Of a stretch of 64,000 nt of DNA, positions 8,291-18,951 are shown in pieces (within the stretch, counting starts at the first letter, position 1; each line of letters starts with the position of its first letter). Source of the DNA: Faecalimonas sp. (GTDB lineage Bacteria > Bacillota > Clostridia > Lachnospirales > Lachnospiraceae); NCBI GenBank assembly GCA_029264305.1, contig JARICA010000008.1, forward strand, positions 186,001-250,000, in the 5' to 3' direction. A program made the translations under genes and the position numbers. The notes beneath the pieces are model-generated. The model did no database searches and was not told the DNA's origin. It was given only the letters and a program-made list of their open reading frames with translations.

Positions 8291-9376
8291 ATGGATGCAG
8301 GAAAAGTAAGTAGAATTTTAAAAGCGATGGAAGAGCAGGGAATGCCACAGATGATTATTTCTGATCCTCCAAGTATTTATTATTTAACAGGAAAATGGAT
8401 TCATCCAGGTGAAAGACTTTTAGCTCTTTACCTAAATGTGAATGGAGATCACAAATTAGTTATCAATAAATTGTTCCCACAGGAAAAGGATCTTGGCGTA
8501 GATTTAGTTTGGTACGATGATATTGAAGACGGAGTAGAAATCTTAAGCAGATTTGTAGAAAAAGACAAACCAATCGGTATTGATAAAGTTTGGCCAGCAA
8601 AATTCTTATTAAGATTACAGGAATTAGGTGCAGGAAGTGAATTCCGCAATGGTTCTATGATTGTTGACTATGTAAGAATGATCAAAGATGAAAAAGAACA
8701 GCAGTTAATGCGTGAAGCATCAGCAGCAAATGATAAAATTATGGAAGAATTAGTTCCACTAGTTGTTAAAGGATACACAGAAAAAGAATTAGATGCTATT
8801 GTTCGTGAAAAATATGCACAATCAGGACATTCAGGTGTTTCTTTTGACCCAATTACTGCATATGGTAAATCAGGTGCTGATCCACACCACGTAACAGATG
8901 ATACAAAAGGAAAACGTGGAGACTCAGTTGTACTTGATATCGGTGGTATTTTAAATGATTATTGTTCAGATATGACAAGAACAGTATTTATTGGTGAAGT
9001 ATCAGATAGAGCAAGAGAAGTATATGAAGTAGTTAAAGAAGCGCAAGCAAGAGGTATTGCAGCATCTAAACCTGGTAACAGAATGTGTGATGTAGACTTA
9101 GCTTGTAGAAATTATATTGAAGAAAAAGGTTTCGGACAGTATTTTACACATAGAACAGGTCATTCTATTGGTATGGAAGATCACGAATACGGAGATGTTT
9201 CTTCTGTAAATGAAGATATCATTAAAGTTGGACAGTGCTTCTCTATTGAACCAGGTATTTATTTACCAGATGAGGGAATCGGTGTTCGTATCGAAGACCT
9301 TGTAATCATCACAGAAGATGGTTGTGAAGTATTAAATAACTTTACAAAAGATTTAATTGTAGTTCCAGAAGAATAG
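8291..9376 (+). CDS. M24 family Xaa-Pro dipeptidase
   Basis: A 361-residue cytoplasmic metallopeptidase that cleaves peptides with proline in the second position. The N-terminal creatinase-type domain (about 1-125) precedes the pita-bread M24 domain (about 130-355). Dinuclear metal ligands are visible: Asp in VLDIGG, Asp in CSDMTR, His in HRTGHSIG, Glu in SIEPGIY and Glu in RIEDL. The ATG at 8291 is chosen because of the GAGGAGG site upstream and the promoter position. Followed by a long-stem terminator. Confidence 0.92.
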   Translation: MDAGKVSRILKAMEEQGMPQMIISDPPSIYYLTGKWIHPGERLLALYLNVNGDHKLVINKLFPQEKDLGVDLVWYDDIEDGVEILSRFVEKDKPIGIDKVWPAKFLLRLQELGAGSEFRNGSMIVDYVRMIKDEKEQQLMREASAANDKIMEELVPLVVKGYTEKELDAIVREKYAQSGHSGVSFDPITAYGKSGADPHHVTDDTKGKRGDSVVLDIGGILNDYCSDMTRTVFIGEVSDRAREVYEVVKEAQARGIAASKPGNRMCDVDLACRNYIEEKGFGQYFTHRTGHSIGMEDHEYGDVSSVNEDIIKVGQCFSIEPGIYLPDEGIGVRIEDLVIITEDGCEVLNNFTKDLIVVPEE

Positions 9377-9393
9377 GAATTTTTTAGAAAATA

Positions 9394-9443
9394 AAAAACA
9401 CGTCTTGTTGAAAAGGATAACTTTTAACAAGGCGTGTTTTTTT
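9394..9443. terminator. Bidirectional terminator between convergent genes
   Basis: Long stem AAAACACGTCTTGTT / AACAAGGCGTGTTTT (one G-T pair) flanked by A-run and T-run. Confidence 0.85.
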
Positions 9444-9447
9444 GGAA

Positions 9448-9990
9448 TTAATGTAGAAAAATGCTTTTATTTTGAGATTTTAAACTGATATAATCAGCAA
9501 CAAGAGCAATAAATTCTGAATTGGTAGGTCGACCGGAATCGGCACTTACGGTATAGCCAAAGAAATGATTTAATACGTCCATATTGCCTCTTGACCAAGC
9601 GACTTCAATGGCATGGCGAATGGCACGTTCTACTCGACTTGGTGTAGTATGATTTTTAGATGCAACTTCAGGGTAAATAATTTTTGTGATAGCTGTAATA
9701 CTGTCTGGTTCTTCAATTGCTAACGAAATGGCGTCTTTAAGATAGCGGTATCCCATGATATGTGCAGGAACACCAATTTCATGAATAATGGATGTGATTT
9801 GAGAAGTAAAGGTATTATCATTTGTGTGTTGAACCTTATTCGTATCTAAAGATTCTTCTTTGTTTAGTCTGTTTAATAATTCTATAATGTTATCTTTAGA
9901 AATTTCAAGATTTAATTGAATAATGCATGGTTCCTTACTCTGCAGTTGCCCGTTTATGGTGTTAGCTACTGCGGTATTTAGTTTTAACAT
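9448..9990 (-). CDS. Receiver-less Spo0A C-terminal domain protein
   Basis: A 180-residue protein whose C-terminal about 105 residues match the DNA-binding domain of the sporulation regulator Spo0A: the [15 protein letters not shown] helix, the YPEVA segment, the recognition region [18 protein letters not shown] and the [14 protein letters not shown] tail. The receiver domain of Spo0A is absent; instead there are about 70 residues of unknown fold ([18 protein letters not shown]). The start at 9990 is chosen because AAGGAG lies 6 bases upstream; an earlier in-frame ATG has no such site. It could bind 0A boxes without phosphorylation control, or compete with Spo0A; neither can be told from sequence. 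Confidence 0.85.
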   Translation of the reverse strand: MLKLNTAVANTINGQLQSKEPCIIQLNLEISKDNIIELLNRLNKEESLDTNKVQHTNDNTFTSQITSIIHEIGVPAHIMGYRYLKDAISLAIEEPDSITAITKIIYPEVASKNHTTPSRVERAIRHAIEVAWSRGNMDVLNHFFGYTVSADSGRPTNSEFIALVADYISLKSQNKSIFLH

Positions 9991-10208
9991 AATACTCTCC
10001 TTTTCCATGGAAATGAATTTCCAAATTTGTTTTTTTCAGTTATTCATTTATTATAGAATAAAAAAAGAAGGCATACCATGACGATTCTTGGCATTATTTG
10101 TTAAAATATTGGAATAAATGGAAAAATATGGAATTTACCAACAAATATGAGTATAATACAAAACTTGTATAAGTTAAGAAAAAATATTTTTGGAATGAAG
10201 GAAAATGT

Positions 10209-12059
10209 ATGAGCAAAAGAAAAAAACGGAAAGCTTCCATAAGAAATTGTATTTTAATCTTAGTTATTATATGTTGGGTCGTTCCTGTAATTTGTGTGTT
10301 TGGATTTACAGTGTTTTCTTATCGAATGGAGATGACTAAAAGGACGGACGCAATGATAGAAAGCGAAATGCAGAACATTTCTTCACTTGTAGCTGGAAGG
10401 TTAGATGATTTGATAGAAAGTTGTTTGCAAATTTCTTATGAAAGAAGTTATGAGGAAGTATGGAAAGAATATAGAAATGGCATTAAGCCAAAAGAAGAAT
10501 TCATAGATATGATTACAATTTTATCAAAACAGCAGTTTAATTTAGATAGAAGATTTTCAATGTTTGCTTTTTATGAGGTGGAAAGTCCACATGTTATTTC
10601 TTATAATGAAAAAAAGAAACATCAATTTGATGAATATATTAGAAGCATTGAACCAGAAATAAGAAAAATTCGTCAACAAGACACATCTTATGTTCAGTTG
10701 AAAGTGATTGAGGGTAGATTATTTATTGTTCATAATTTATATACTATATTTGATTATCAGAAATTCGGAACTTTAGTTGCGGAAGTGGATATTGAAAGAT
10801 TATTTCATGGATTGGAAATAGGAAACGAAGAAAATGTAGCGTTAGTAATAGACCAGAAAATGAATTTAGTTCAAGTGCATGGGAAAGTGGGTGAGAAAAG
10901 TCAAAAGTATGTTATAGATAAATTGTTTGATCGATATCGAAAATCTAGAAAAGAAAATTTGTTTCTAGTAAAAGACCTAAATTACAATGCATATATGAAT
11001 ATGAAAGAATATAATTTTTACAATATGGGGGTTTTGTTCTTAGTTAATTCAGAAGAAGTATATTCTGGTTTATATGAATTTTATCGTGTGATTAGTATCA
11101 TATTTACAGCAATTCTTCCAGTTACAGTAGGAATCTTTTATTTTGGAGAAAAGCAAATAGGAAATCCCATTCGTGAGTTGGTAAATGTATCGAAAGCTAT
11201 TGAGGCAGGGGAATTAGGGGCTGTTCTTGAAATTGAAGATATGCCCAATAAGGAATTTGATTATCTTGTGAGCTCGTTTAATAATATGTCAAAAAAGGTA
11301 AAATACTTATTTGATTGTGTCTATGATGAAAAAATGGCGAGAAAAGATGCAAAAATTTTAGCTCTACAGACACAGATTAATCCACATTTTATCAATAATA
11401 CATTAGAGATGATGAATTGGCAAGCGAGAATGACTGGAGATTTTGCAGTGTCAGAAATGATAGAGGCACTAGGAACGGTTATGGATTATCGTATGAATAG
11501 AGAAAATCAAAAACTAACGACATTAAAAGAGGAGTTAAAATGTTCCGAAGCATATTTATTTATTACTAAAAAACGATTTGGAGAAAGACTTATATTTGAA
11601 AAAGAAATCGATGAATCCATATTAGATACAATGGTTCCACGTCTTGTATTACAACCGATTTTGGAAAATGCGGTTATTCATGGTATTGAAAGAGTAAAAA
11701 GAGGAATAATTAAAATCTGTATTTACCGAAAAGGAAATGAAGTAGTTCTAGAAGTTATAAATACTTCTGGCAGAGTGAGTAAAGAAGAAAAGGATAGAAT
11801 TCGTAGAATTTTATATGATATTCCAGAAGATATCCAAGGGATAGGAAAGCATACTTCCTTAGGAATCCGTAATGTAAATGAGCGTATTAAGTTGATATAT
11901 GGAAAAGAATATGGTTTGGATATAGAAATAAAGGAAGAACATATCAGTTTTAAAATGCTCATTCCTTATAAGTGGAAACCAAAGGATGAAGAAGAAAAGA
12001 AACACCAAGTAGAAATTGAACTGAAAGAGAAAAGAGAACAGATATGGGAAGAAAAATAG
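10209..12059 (+). CDS. YesM/LytS-type sensor histidine kinase
   Basis: A 616-residue membrane sensor kinase. Two membrane helices (about 12-36 and 296-318) flank a roughly 260-residue extracellular sensor region; a HAMP domain follows (about 318-372), then the YesM-type His_kinase motif LQTQINPHFINNT with phosphoacceptor His393, then the ATPase domain with the N-box LENAVIHG and G-box GLGI-like segment (SLGIRN). The last 30 residues are highly charged. It is the first gene of a unit with a solute-binding protein (16-base overlap) and a response regulator, so it probably senses an extracellular sugar or glycan. Confidence 0.92.
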   Translation: MSKRKKRKASIRNCILILVIICWVVPVICVFGFTVFSYRMEMTKRTDAMIESEMQNISSLVAGRLDDLIESCLQISYERSYEEVWKEYRNGIKPKEEFIDMITILSKQQFNLDRRFSMFAFYEVESPHVISYNEKKKHQFDEYIRSIEPEIRKIRQQDTSYVQLKVIEGRLFIVHNLYTIFDYQKFGTLVAEVDIERLFHGLEIGNEENVALVIDQKMNLVQVHGKVGEKSQKYVIDKLFDRYRKSRKENLFLVKDLNYNAYMNMKEYNFYNMGVLFLVNSEEVYSGLYEFYRVISIIFTAILPVTVGIFYFGEKQIGNPIRELVNVSKAIEAGELGAVLEIEDMPNKEFDYLVSSFNNMSKKVKYLFDCVYDEKMARKDAKILALQTQINPHFINNTLEMMNWQARMTGDFAVSEMIEALGTVMDYRMNRENQKLTTLKEELKCSEAYLFITKKRFGERLIFEKEIDESILDTMVPRLVLQPILENAVIHGIERVKRGIIKICIYRKGNEVVLEVINTSGRVSKEEKDRIRRILYDIPEDIQGIGKHTSLGIRNVNERIKLIYGKEYGLDIEIKEEHISFKMLIPYKWKPKDEEEKKHQVEIELKEKREQIWEEK

Positions 12060-13321
12060 GTTTGTTTTTTATTGTTTGTTGCATATTCATGATAATTTTA
12101 ATTGTAGAATCTGATGGGAAAGTAAAAGAAGAGGAAGTGCAAGAGGAAATTGTTTTGAAAACGGTTTCGATGTATGGTGGAGCAACTCCAAGTGCAAAAG
12201 TATATCAAACTATTAATGAAGAATTTGTCAAAAAATATGAAAATGTAGTTATTGAAGATGAGTCACAAATTTGTGATGAAGATTGGAAAATGAAAGTTGC
12301 GGCAAATTTTGCAGTGGGAAACGAACCGGATATTATTCAATTTTTTACAGATGCGGTGGCGGACTCTTTTTTGAAAGCAGACAAATTGGTTTCGGTAGAA
12401 GAAATTCAAAAAGAATATCCCGAATATGCAAAAGATATAAAAAGGACTGCATTAGAAGCCGTTAGAAATAGAGATGGGGTAATAAGAGCGGTTCCAACAA
12501 CAGGATATTGGGAAGGATTGTTCTGCAATAAAGAGTTATTTCAAAAATACAACGTAGATATTCCAACGGATTGGGAATCATTAGTAAAAGCAATTCGTAC
12601 ATTTAGAAAACATGGAATTATACCTATAGCTGTATCTTTGAATTATGTACCACACTATTGGATTGAACATCTTTTATTATATACAGCAGGAGAAGAAGAA
12701 TATGCGACTATTCCACAAAGTGATTTCAAAACATGGGAAAAGGCATTTGAAACATTAAAAGAATTGAAAAATATAGGGGCATTTCAAGAAAGTTTAGATA
12801 CGTATACGGAACACTTTTCTTTCCAATTGTTTCGAAAAGGCGAAGCCGCAATGCAGTTGGAAGGCTCGTGGTATGCAAGCAGCCTTGCCGATACGAAAAT
12901 GGAAAATAAAGTGACAGTTGTTCCTTTCCCGGGTGTTCCCAATCAGAAAGCAAAAAAAAATGCTTTGATAGGAGGAGTTTTTTCAGGATTTTATATTACA
13001 AGAAGAGCTTGGGAAAATCCCAAAAAAAGGGAGTTGGCAGTTCGTTTTGTGGAAGAACATATAAAAAAGAAATCACTTATAAAATATTGGGGTGGAAATG
13101 GAATTGCAACTTTTAAGGGGAAAGCTGAAACCAAAAGAACACCTTTAACAAAAACTGAAAATAATTTACTTGAAAGTGCTAGTTCATTAAATAAATCAAT
13201 GGATGCACGAATATGTCCAGAGGGGTATAAAATAATTATGGACGGAGTTGTAGATGTAGTAGAAGGAAAAAAAGATGCGAAAGTTTTATTAAATGAGGCC
13301 TTACTAATGGACAAAGAATGA
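12044..13321 (+). CDS. Family 1 extracellular solute-binding protein, membrane-anchored, no lipobox
   Basis: A 425-residue sugar-type solute-binding protein (SBP_bac_1-like), recognisable from NEPDIIQFFTDAV, VPTTGYWEGLFCNKELF and the late AMQLEGSW segment. Unlike typical Gram-positive binding proteins it lacks a lipobox: the N-terminal hydrophobic helix (about residues 5-22) runs into ESDGK without a suitable Cys, so it probably stays as an uncleaved anchor. It overlaps the kinase gene by 16 bases and no permease genes are adjacent. This arrangement suggests a sensory partner for the kinase rather than a transport component; that is inference. Confidence 0.82.
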   Translation: MGRKIGLFFIVCCIFMIILIVESDGKVKEEEVQEEIVLKTVSMYGGATPSAKVYQTINEEFVKKYENVVIEDESQICDEDWKMKVAANFAVGNEPDIIQFFTDAVADSFLKADKLVSVEEIQKEYPEYAKDIKRTALEAVRNRDGVIRAVPTTGYWEGLFCNKELFQKYNVDIPTDWESLVKAIRTFRKHGIIPIAVSLNYVPHYWIEHLLLYTAGEEEYATIPQSDFKTWEKAFETLKELKNIGAFQESLDTYTEHFSFQLFRKGEAAMQLEGSWYASSLADTKMENKVTVVPFPGVPNQKAKKNALIGGVFSGFYITRRAWENPKKRELAVRFVEEHIKKKSLIKYWGGNGIATFKGKAETKRTPLTKTENNLLESASSLNKSMDARICPEGYKIIMDGVVDVVEGKKDAKVLLNEALLMDKE

Positions 13322-13328
13322 TGAAATT

Positions 13329-13357
13329 TTGACAAACTTTTAAGGCATCTATATAAT
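13329..13357 (+). promoter_or_regulatory. Consensus promoter of the response regulator gene
   Basis: Perfect TTGACA, 17-base spacer, perfect TATAAT between the binding-protein gene and the response regulator gene, so the regulator can be expressed separately from the kinase. Confidence 0.88.
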
Positions 13358-13404
13358 AAGACGGTAAAGACATGGGAAAGAAAACATATGCAGAGGTGTG
13401 AGAA

Positions 13405-14130
13405 GTGTACAAGGTGATGATAATCGATGACGAACCTATCATAGTGGAAGGATTATCTAAAAGTATTCCATGGGAAAAGTGGAATTGTGAAGTGGTGGCT
13501 ACTGCAAATGATGGGTATGAAGGAACAGAATTGATTCAGAAGTATAAACCTAACATAATATTCTGTGATATTTCCATGCCGGAGTTGGACGGATTAACAA
13601 TGATTGTTGGTTTAAAATCGGAGTTTGCCGATATGGAAATTAGTATATTGACTGGATATAGAGATTTTGATTATGCACAACAGGCGATTAATTTAGGAGT
13701 AACAAGATTTTTGCTTAAACCATCAAGTATGAAGGAGATAGAAGAAGCTGTAGAAACAATGACGGAAAATTTAAAGAAGAAACATATTTTAGTTGAACCA
13801 CATGAAAAAGCAAATTCTTTTATCGTGAAAAACGCAATGAAATATATTGATGAACATTATAATGAAAAATTGACATTGTCAGAGGTTGCGGAGAAAACAT
13901 ATGTCAGTCAGTGGCACTTGAGTAAATTACTTAATAAAGAAGTGGGAAAAAGTTTTACAGAAATTTTAAATGATACTAGAATTAAATATGCGAAAAGAAT
14001 GTTAGAAGATTCTTCCCTTCGTATAGGCGATGTGGCGAGAAAAGTTGGGTTTCTTGATTTTTCGCATTTTTCAAGAGTGTTTAAAAAAATAGAAGGAATT
14101 TCGGCAAATGAATACCGAAATCATATGTAA
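13405..14130 (+). CDS. Response regulator, receiver plus AraC-type HTH
   Basis: A 241-residue regulator with a receiver domain (1-118; acidic pocket Asp8/Asp9, phosphoacceptor Asp55 in FCDISM, Lys in LLKPSS) joined directly to an AraC-type double helix-turn-helix (about 140-241; LSEVAEKTYVSQWHLSKLL and VGFLDFSHFSRVFKK). YesN-type partners of YesM kinases are usually about 500 residues with a large middle region; here it is missing, giving a compact form. GTG start with GAGGTG upstream. Expected to be phosphorylated by the kinase two genes upstream. Confidence 0.92.
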   Translation: MYKVMIIDDEPIIVEGLSKSIPWEKWNCEVVATANDGYEGTELIQKYKPNIIFCDISMPELDGLTMIVGLKSEFADMEISILTGYRDFDYAQQAINLGVTRFLLKPSSMKEIEEAVETMTENLKKKHILVEPHEKANSFIVKNAMKYIDEHYNEKLTLSEVAEKTYVSQWHLSKLLNKEVGKSFTEILNDTRIKYAKRMLEDSSLRIGDVARKVGFLDFSHFSRVFKKIEGISANEYRNHM

Positions 14131-14174
14131 TAACATAAAATCTATGAAAAACCTATTTTTTTGTGTATATGGGG

Positions 14175-14203
14175 TTGACTTTTAGAAAAGTTAGTAATAA
14201 ACT
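14175..14203 (+). promoter_or_regulatory. Promoter of the rpsL-rpsG-fusA operon
   Basis: TTGACT, 17-base spacer, TAAACT, followed by an untranslated leader of about 90 bases. Confidence 0.75.
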
Positions 14204-14209
14204 AAACAA

Positions 14210-14242
14210 GTACGCATAAAAGCCTAGTTTTTTCGTGCGTAC
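14210..14242 (+). other. Hairpin in the rpsL leader
   Basis: Perfect 7-bp stem GTACGCA / TGCGTAC with a 19-base loop containing six T, close to the predicted transcription start. A second short dyad TATGAGT-A-ACTCATA follows at 14246-14260. Possible attenuation or mRNA stability element; no known leader family was recognised. Confidence 0.4.
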
Positions 14243-14298
14243 AAATATGAGTAACTCATACTCGGCAACCAAAACAGTATTCATAGGAGGTGAAAGGA

Positions 14299-14718
14299 AT
14301 GCCAACATTTAATCAGTTAGTAAGAAAAGGACGTCAGACTGCTGTTAAAAAATCTACAGCACCAGCTTTACAGAAAGGATATAACTCTTTAAGAAAGAAA
14401 GCAACTGACGCTTCTGCACCACAGAAGAGAGGTGTTTGTACAGCAGTTAAGACAGCAACACCTAAGAAACCTAACTCAGCTCTTAGAAAGATCGCCAGAG
14501 TTCGTCTTTCTAACGGTATCGAAGTAACAAGTTACATTCCAGGAGAAGGACATAATCTTCAGGAACATAGCGTTGTTCTTATTCGTGGTGGTAGAGTAAA
14601 AGACTTACCAGGTACAAGATACCATATCGTACGTGGAACACTTGATACAGCAGGTGTTGCAAAAAGACGTCAGGCTCGTTCTAAATACGGTGCAAAGAGA
14701 CCAAAAGACGCAAAATAA
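14299..14718 (+). CDS. rpsL: 30S ribosomal protein S12
   Basis: A 139-residue S12, decoding-site protein of the small subunit. The start ATG at 14299 ([13 protein letters not shown]) is preferred to an in-frame GTG three codons earlier, which falls just after the AGGAGG ribosome site. The conserved segments [11 protein letters not shown] and GGRVKDLPG are intact; the lysines at the classical streptomycin-resistance positions are unchanged. First gene of the str operon. Codon use is biased like the following ribosomal genes. Confidence 0.98.
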   Translation: MPTFNQLVRKGRQTAVKKSTAPALQKGYNSLRKKATDASAPQKRGVCTAVKTATPKKPNSALRKIARVRLSNGIEVTSYIPGEGHNLQEHSVVLIRGGRVKDLPGTRYHIVRGTLDTAGVAKRRQARSKYGAKRPKDAK

Positions 14719-14736
14719 AATAATTGTAACTAAAAT

Positions 14737-14802
14737 CGTTATCACAAACAGAACTATGATTCCTGTTGGTTGCGGGTTAGAAATAAAGTCCCGCACGATA
14801 AC
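14737..14802 (+). other. Structured rpsL-rpsG intergenic RNA
   Basis: The roughly 240-base gap between rpsL and rpsG contains nested stems: outer GTTATC (14738-14743) with GATAAC (14797-14802), inner TGCGGG (14771-14776) with CCCGCA (14790-14795). In Escherichia coli the equivalent gap binds S7 and gives feedback control; a similar role here is inference. The rest of the gap (14803-14935) shows no clear motif. Confidence 0.4.
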
Positions 14803-14908
14803 ACATGCATTGAGTGCTTAGTGAGTACAAACTTAGCAATCAAGTATATCTGCGAAAATGAGCAGAGTGTTTCATATTCATAGACACATGTGAGTACCGA
14901 TGAATTAA

Positions 14909-15427
<519 letters not shown>

Positions 15428-15444
15428 TATAGGAGGAAAAAGTC

Positions 15445-17562
15445 TTGGCTGGAAGAGAATATCCATTAGAGAGAACAAGAAACATTGGTATTATGGCACA
15501 TATTGATGCTGGTAAGACTACAACTACAGAACGTATTCTTTACTATACTGGTGTTAACCATAAAATTGGTGATACTCATGAAGGTACTGCTACAATGGAC
15601 TGGATGGCTCAGGAGCAGGAAAGAGGTATCACAATCACTTCAGCTGCTACAACTTGTCATTGGACATTGCAAGAAAATTGCAAACCTAAAGCAGGTGCTT
15701 TAGAACATCGTATCAATATCATTGATACTCCAGGACACGTTGACTTTACTGTAGAAGTTGAACGTTCACTTCGTGTACTTGACGGTGCAGTAGGTGTATT
15801 CTGTGCTAAAGGTGGAGTTGAACCACAGTCAGAAAATGTATGGCGTCAAGCTGACACATACAATGTACCAAGAATGGCTTTCATCAACAAAATGGACATT
15901 TTAGGTGCAAACTTCTATGGAGCAGTAGAACAAATTAAAACAAGATTAGGTAAAAATGCAATTTGTATTCAATTACCAATCGGAAAAGAAGATGAATTCA
16001 AAGGAATCATCGACTTATTTGAAATGAAAGCATACATCTACAATGATGATAAGGGTGATGATATTTCTATTACAGATATCCCTGAAGATATGAAAGATGA
16101 TGCAGAATTATATCGTACAGAATTAGTAGAAAAAATCTGTGAATTAGACGATGACTTAATGATGGAATACTTAGAAGGAGAGGAACCATCTACAGAAGCA
16201 TTAAAAGCAGCTTTAAGAAAAGGTACATGTGAATGTACAGCAGTTCCAGTATGCTGTGGTACTGCTTATAGAAATAAAGGTGTACAGAAACTTCTTGATG
16301 CAGTTATCGAATTTATGCCTTCACCAGTTGACGTTCCTGCTATTCAGGGTGTTGACGAAGACGGAAATGATGTTGTAAGAGAATCTTCTGATGAAGGTCC
16401 TTTCTCAGCGTTAGTATTTAAAATTATGACTGACCCATTTGTAGGTAAGTTAGCATACTTCAGAGTTTACTCTGGAACAATGAACTCAGGTTCTTACGTA
16501 TTAAATGCAACAAAAGGCAAAAAAGAACGTGTTGGACGTATCTTACAGATGCACGCAAATAAGAGAGAAGAACTTGATAAAGTATATTCAGGAGATATTG
16601 CTGCTGCAATCGGATTTAAATTCTCTACAACTGGAGATACAATCTGTGACGAACAGCACCCAGTAATCCTTGAATCTATGGAATTCCCAGAACCAGTTAT
16701 TGAGTTAGCTATTGAACCAAAAACAAAAGCATCTCAAGGTAAACTTGGTGAATCCTTAGCAAAACTTGCAGAAGAAGACCCTACTTTCCGTGCTCACACA
16801 GATCAGGAAACAGGTCAAACAATCATTGCTGGTATGGGTGAACTTCACCTTGAAATTATCGTAGATAGACTTCTTCGTGAATTTAAGGTAGAAGCAAATG
16901 TAGGTGCACCTCAGGTTGCTTACAAAGAATCATTCACAAAAGCAGTTGATGTTGATAGTAAATATGCAAAACAATCAGGTGGACGTGGACAATACGGACA
17001 CTGTAAAGTTAAATTTGAACCAACAGATGTTAATGGTGAAGAAACATTCTTCTTTGAATCTACAGTAGTAGGTGGAGCTATTCCAAAAGAATACATTCCA
17101 AAAGTAGGAGAAGGTATTGAAGAAGCTATGAAATCTGGTATGCTTGGTGGCTTCCCAGTTGTAGGTATTAAAGCAACTGTTTATGATGGTTCTTACCATG
17201 AAGTCGATTCAAGTGAAATGGCATTCCACATTGCAGGTTCTTTAGCATTCAAAGATGCTATGGCAAAAGCTGCACCAGTACTTCTTGAACCAATTATGAA
17301 AGTAGAAGTAACAATGCCAGAAGAATACATGGGAGATGTTATCGGTGATATCAACTCTCGTCGTGGACGTATCGAAGGTATGGACGATTTAGGTGGTGGA
17401 AAAATCGTACGTGCATACGTTCCATTATCAGAAATGTTTGGATATTCTACAGACTTACGTTCAAGAACACAAGGTCGTGGTAACTACTCAATGTTCTTCG
17501 AAAAATATGAGCCAGTTCCAAAGAACGTACAGGAAAAAGTATTAGCAAACAAAGCAAAATAA
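15445..17562 (+). CDS. fusA: Elongation factor G
   Basis: A 705-residue translational GTPase that drives tRNA-mRNA translocation. GTPase motifs: AHIDAGKTT (about 17-25), RGITI, DTPGH, and NKMD; domains II-V follow. A short insertion after the switch region ([14 protein letters not shown]) is seen in many clostridial EF-G proteins. It starts at TTG ([15 protein letters not shown]) with AGGAGG upstream, an uncommon start for such a highly expressed gene. Third gene of the str operon. Confidence 0.97.
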   Translation: MAGREYPLERTRNIGIMAHIDAGKTTTTERILYYTGVNHKIGDTHEGTATMDWMAQEQERGITITSAATTCHWTLQENCKPKAGALEHRINIIDTPGHVDFTVEVERSLRVLDGAVGVFCAKGGVEPQSENVWRQADTYNVPRMAFINKMDILGANFYGAVEQIKTRLGKNAICIQLPIGKEDEFKGIIDLFEMKAYIYNDDKGDDISITDIPEDMKDDAELYRTELVEKICELDDDLMMEYLEGEEPSTEALKAALRKGTCECTAVPVCCGTAYRNKGVQKLLDAVIEFMPSPVDVPAIQGVDEDGNDVVRESSDEGPFSALVFKIMTDPFVGKLAYFRVYSGTMNSGSYVLNATKGKKERVGRILQMHANKREELDKVYSGDIAAAIGFKFSTTGDTICDEQHPVILESMEFPEPVIELAIEPKTKASQGKLGESLAKLAEEDPTFRAHTDQETGQTIIAGMGELHLEIIVDRLLREFKVEANVGAPQVAYKESFTKAVDVDSKYAKQSGGRGQYGHCKVKFEPTDVNGEETFFFESTVVGGAIPKEYIPKVGEGIEEAMKSGMLGGFPVVGIKATVYDGSYHEVDSSEMAFHIAGSLAFKDAMAKAAPVLLEPIMKVEVTMPEEYMGDVIGDINSRRGRIEGMDDLGGGKIVRAYVPLSEMFGYSTDLRSRTQGRGNYSMFFEKYEPVPKNVQEKVLANKAK

Positions 17563-17602
17563 GAAAACTATTGTTTTAGCATATGAAAAACAATAAAAAC
17601 AC

Positions 17603-17631
17603 TTGAAAATCTGCATGATTTGAAATATAAT
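17603..17631 (+). promoter_or_regulatory. Promoter of tuf
   Basis: TTGAAA, 17-base spacer, TATAAT in the fusA-tuf gap, so tuf has its own promoter in addition to any read-through. Confidence 0.8.
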
Positions 17632-17666
17632 CAGAGATAACCGAGTAAACAATAAAATAAACAATA

Positions 17667-17686
17667 CGCCCCTTATAAAAGGGGCG
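17667..17686 (+). other. Hairpin in the tuf 5' leader
   Basis: GC-rich stem CGCCCC / GGGGCG with an 8-base loop, no following T-run, ending about 10 bases before the ribosome site. More likely an mRNA-stabilising or regulatory leader structure than a terminator. Confidence 0.45.
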
Positions 17687-17711
17687 ATAGAATTAAGGAG
17701 GATTATTCAAA

Positions 17712-18905
17712 ATGGCTAAAGCTAAATTTGAAAGAAGTAAACCACATTGTAATATTGGTACAATCGGACACGTTGACCATGGTAAAACAACAACAACAGC
17801 AGCTATTACTAAAGTATTAGCTGAAAGAGTTGAAGGTAACACAAAAGTAGATTTCGAGAACATCGATAAAGCTCCAGAAGAAAGAGAACGTGGTATCACA
17901 ATCTCTACAGCACACGTTGAGTACGAAACAGAAAAACGTCACTATGCTCACGTTGACTGCCCAGGTCATGCTGACTACGTTAAAAACATGATCACAGGTG
18001 CTGCTCAGATGGATGGTGCTATCCTTGTAGTTGCTGCTACTGACGGTGTTATGGCTCAGACAAGAGAACATATCTTACTTTCTCGTCAGGTAGGTGTTCC
18101 TTACATCGTAGTATTCATGAACAAATGTGATATGGTAGACGATGAAGAATTATTAGAATTAGTAGAAATGGAAATTCGTGAATTATTAGACGAATATGAA
18201 TTCCCAGGAGATGATACTCCAATCGTTCAGGGATCTGCTCTTAAAGCACTTGAAGATCCAAACGGAGAATGGGGAGATAAAATCATGGAACTTATGGAAG
18301 CAGTAGATAGCTACATTCCAGATCCAGAACGTGATACAGACAAACCATTCTTAATGCCAGTAGAAGACGTATTCTCAATCACAGGACGTGGTACAGTTGC
18401 AACAGGTAGAGTTGAACGTGGTACACTTCACGTATCTGATGAAGTTGAAATCGTTGGTATCAAAGAAGAAACACGTAAAGTTGTAGTAACAGGTATCGAA
18501 ATGTTCCGTAAACTTCTTGACGAAGCTCAAGCAGGTGATAACATTGGTGCATTACTTCGTGGTGTTCAGAGAACAGAAATCGAAAGAGGACAGGTTCTTG
18601 TTAAACCAGGTAGTGTTACATGTCACACAAAATTCACAGCTCAGGTTTACGTATTAACAAAAGATGAAGGTGGACGTCATACACCATTCTTCAACAACTA
18701 CAGACCACAGTTCTACTTCAGAACAACTGACGTAACAGGTGTTTGCCACTTACCAGAAGGTACAGAAATGTGCATGCCTGGAGATAACGTAGAAATGTCA
18801 ATCGAACTTATTCACCCAGTAGCTATGGAACAGGGATTACGTTTCGCTATTCGTGAAGGTGGACGTACAGTAGGTTCAGGACGTGTTGCTACAATTATTG
18901 AATAA
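17712..18905 (+). CDS. tuf: Elongation factor Tu
   Basis: A 397-residue GTPase that delivers aminoacyl-tRNA to the ribosome. [11 protein letters not shown] (19-29), DCPGHADY (81-88), NKCD and SALKALE motifs are intact and length matches the family. Strong AAGGAGG site, codon use heavily biased, followed by a strong terminator. Only one tuf copy is in this window. Confidence 0.98.
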   Translation: MAKAKFERSKPHCNIGTIGHVDHGKTTTTAAITKVLAERVEGNTKVDFENIDKAPEERERGITISTAHVEYETEKRHYAHVDCPGHADYVKNMITGAAQMDGAILVVAATDGVMAQTREHILLSRQVGVPYIVVFMNKCDMVDDEELLELVEMEIRELLDEYEFPGDDTPIVQGSALKALEDPNGEWGDKIMELMEAVDSYIPDPERDTDKPFLMPVEDVFSITGRGTVATGRVERGTLHVSDEVEIVGIKEETRKVVVTGIEMFRKLLDEAQAGDNIGALLRGVQRTEIERGQVLVKPGSVTCHTKFTAQVYVLTKDEGGRHTPFFNNYRPQFYFRTTDVTGVCHLPEGTEMCMPGDNVEMSIELIHPVAMEQGLRFAIREGGRTVGSGRVATIIE

Positions 18906-18924
18906 TTAATAGCGCATATAAATT

Positions 18925-18951
18925 AAGGGATTGCTTAAGCAATCCCTTTTT
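18925..18951 (+). terminator. Terminator after tuf
   Basis: Perfect 8-bp stem GGGATTGC / GCAATCCC, loop TTAA, then five T. Its end touches the stop codon of the convergent LysR gene. Confidence 0.92.

Noticed and set aside
17569..17594. AT-rich inverted repeat after fusA as a terminator
   Set aside because: The TATTGTTTT / AAAAACAATA repeat is followed by A-rich, not T-rich, sequence and would be unstable.
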